From Microcaldota archaeon (lineage in GTDB: Archaea > Micrarchaeota > Micrarchaeia > Anstonellales > Bilamarchaeaceae), in the NCBI GenBank assembly GCA_022627495.1, contig JAKEGJ010000025.1, positions 1 through 56,216 of the forward strand: a stretch of 56,216 bases of DNA. Direction: 5' to 3'. Made by a program: the position numbers and the translations under genes. This document shows positions 55,994 to 56,216 of the stretch, in pieces (position 1 is the stretch's first letter; every line of letters starts with the position of its first letter). The notes below the pieces were generated by a model. That model worked only from the letters and a program-made list of their open reading frames with translations, ran no database searches and had not been told where the DNA came from.

Positions 55994-56216
55994 AAAATCC
56001 GGAACCGGGATTTGATGAAAAGAAATCGGGCCCGCCGTGAACTTCGTTAAGTTCACTTCGTTCCCGAATTTTCATGCGGGATGCCAGCTGCCGGAAACTG
56101 GAGGCTTGGGAAAATTCGGGCCCGGCGCGTTCAGGAACGACGTTTCGTTCCCGTGCGCCAGGCCCTTGGTTCGGCAATGAAAATCACGGGCCCGGCGCGT
56201 TCAGGAACGACGTTTC
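55994..56216 (-). repeat. hairpin array C, cut by the window end
   Basis: CGGGCCCG recurs at 56027-56034, 56117-56124 and 56187-56194, spaced 90 and 70 bp. A 30-bp stretch (56117-56146) is repeated exactly at 56187-56216, up to the window edge. Stems are 56063-56073 with 56110-56120 (11 bp, perfect), 56037-56044 with 56049-56056 (8 bp, GTGAACTT type) and 56134-56140 with 56145-56151. Read on the minus strand, the unit plan matches arrays A and B. By analogy a tRNA gene should lie just beyond position 56216. No protein gene is supported in 55925-56216. Confidence 0.75.

Noticed and set aside
55812-56177. 121-residue minus-strand frame at the window end
   Set aside because: It overlaps the UPF0147 gene and array C; its sequence is explained by the repeated hairpins.
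1-56216. Insertion sequences, integrases or phage genes
   Set aside because: I looked for transposase (DDE/HUH), integrase and phage structural motifs in the large frames and saw none, so any mobility of the arrays would have to be supplied in trans.

Overview
The window reads as a chromosomal segment of a GC-rich DPANN archaeon, most likely a Micrarchaeota-type lineage. Archaeal markers seen directly are the small subunit of DNA polymerase D, tRNA C56 2'-O-methyltransferase (aTrm56), UPF0147, archaeal-type HMG-CoA synthase, a geranylgeranyl-reductase-type flavoprotein, a PRC-barrel protein, and tRNA genes broken by introns. The tRNA splicing endonuclease is a single ~391-residue protein, the length of the three-unit (epsilon-2) form described from ARMAN/Micrarchaeota. 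At least a dozen genes have a TATA-like box centred about 25-28 bp before the start codon, so they are probably leaderless.

Layout. (1) 251-20985: a small basic protein, a 2903-residue helical-repeat protein with a hydrophobic core, an 819-residue protein with an SGNH hydrolase domain, and a 2922-residue exported protein with about ten copies of a ~65-residue repeat and a beta-rich C-terminus ending in Trp. (2) 21113-24608: an unknown protein, aTrm56, a secreted metzincin-like protease and a phosphohexomutase. (3) 24626-31117, minus strand: an eight-gene operon of MoxR AAA+ ATPase, three ankyrin proteins, an HExxH plus von Willebrand A (VWA) protein, a short protein and two more ankyrin-type proteins. 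Six of the eight share a ~23-residue N-terminal motif. (4) 31166-38773: PRPP synthetase, DJ-1/PfpI protein, 2[4Fe-4S] ferredoxin plus geranylgeranyl reductase, a two-domain ThyX-like protein, an epimerase, a membrane-anchored secreted protein and HMG-CoA synthase. (5) 38784-42005: two intron-broken tRNA genes (Arg-CCU and Ile-UAU proposed), each followed by an array of perfect hairpins, with a PP-loop protein, FolD and an unknown gene between them. (6) 42049-47919: an isoprenylcysteine-methyltransferase-like membrane protein, AsnB, an ACT-domain regulator and divergent argG-argH behind a GTTAC/GTAAC operator-like region. (7) 47936-55915: secreted and anchored proteins, parvulin, tRNA endonuclease, a Hanks-type kinase, a HAD phosphatase, a lipoprotein with a degenerate cupredoxin domain, a variant [2Fe-2S] ferredoxin, RNase HII, PRC-barrel, PolD small subunit and UPF0147. 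(8) 55994-56216: a third hairpin array running off the window.

Two items look most like undescribed biology. One is the family of tRNA-anchored tandem arrays, in which units begin with a copy of the tRNA 3' acceptor end and fold into a long stem plus a GTGAA-type stem. The other is the MoxR/HExxH-VWA/ankyrin operon with its shared N-terminal tag. The giant secreted repeat protein is third. All function assignments come from reading motifs; no database search was run.
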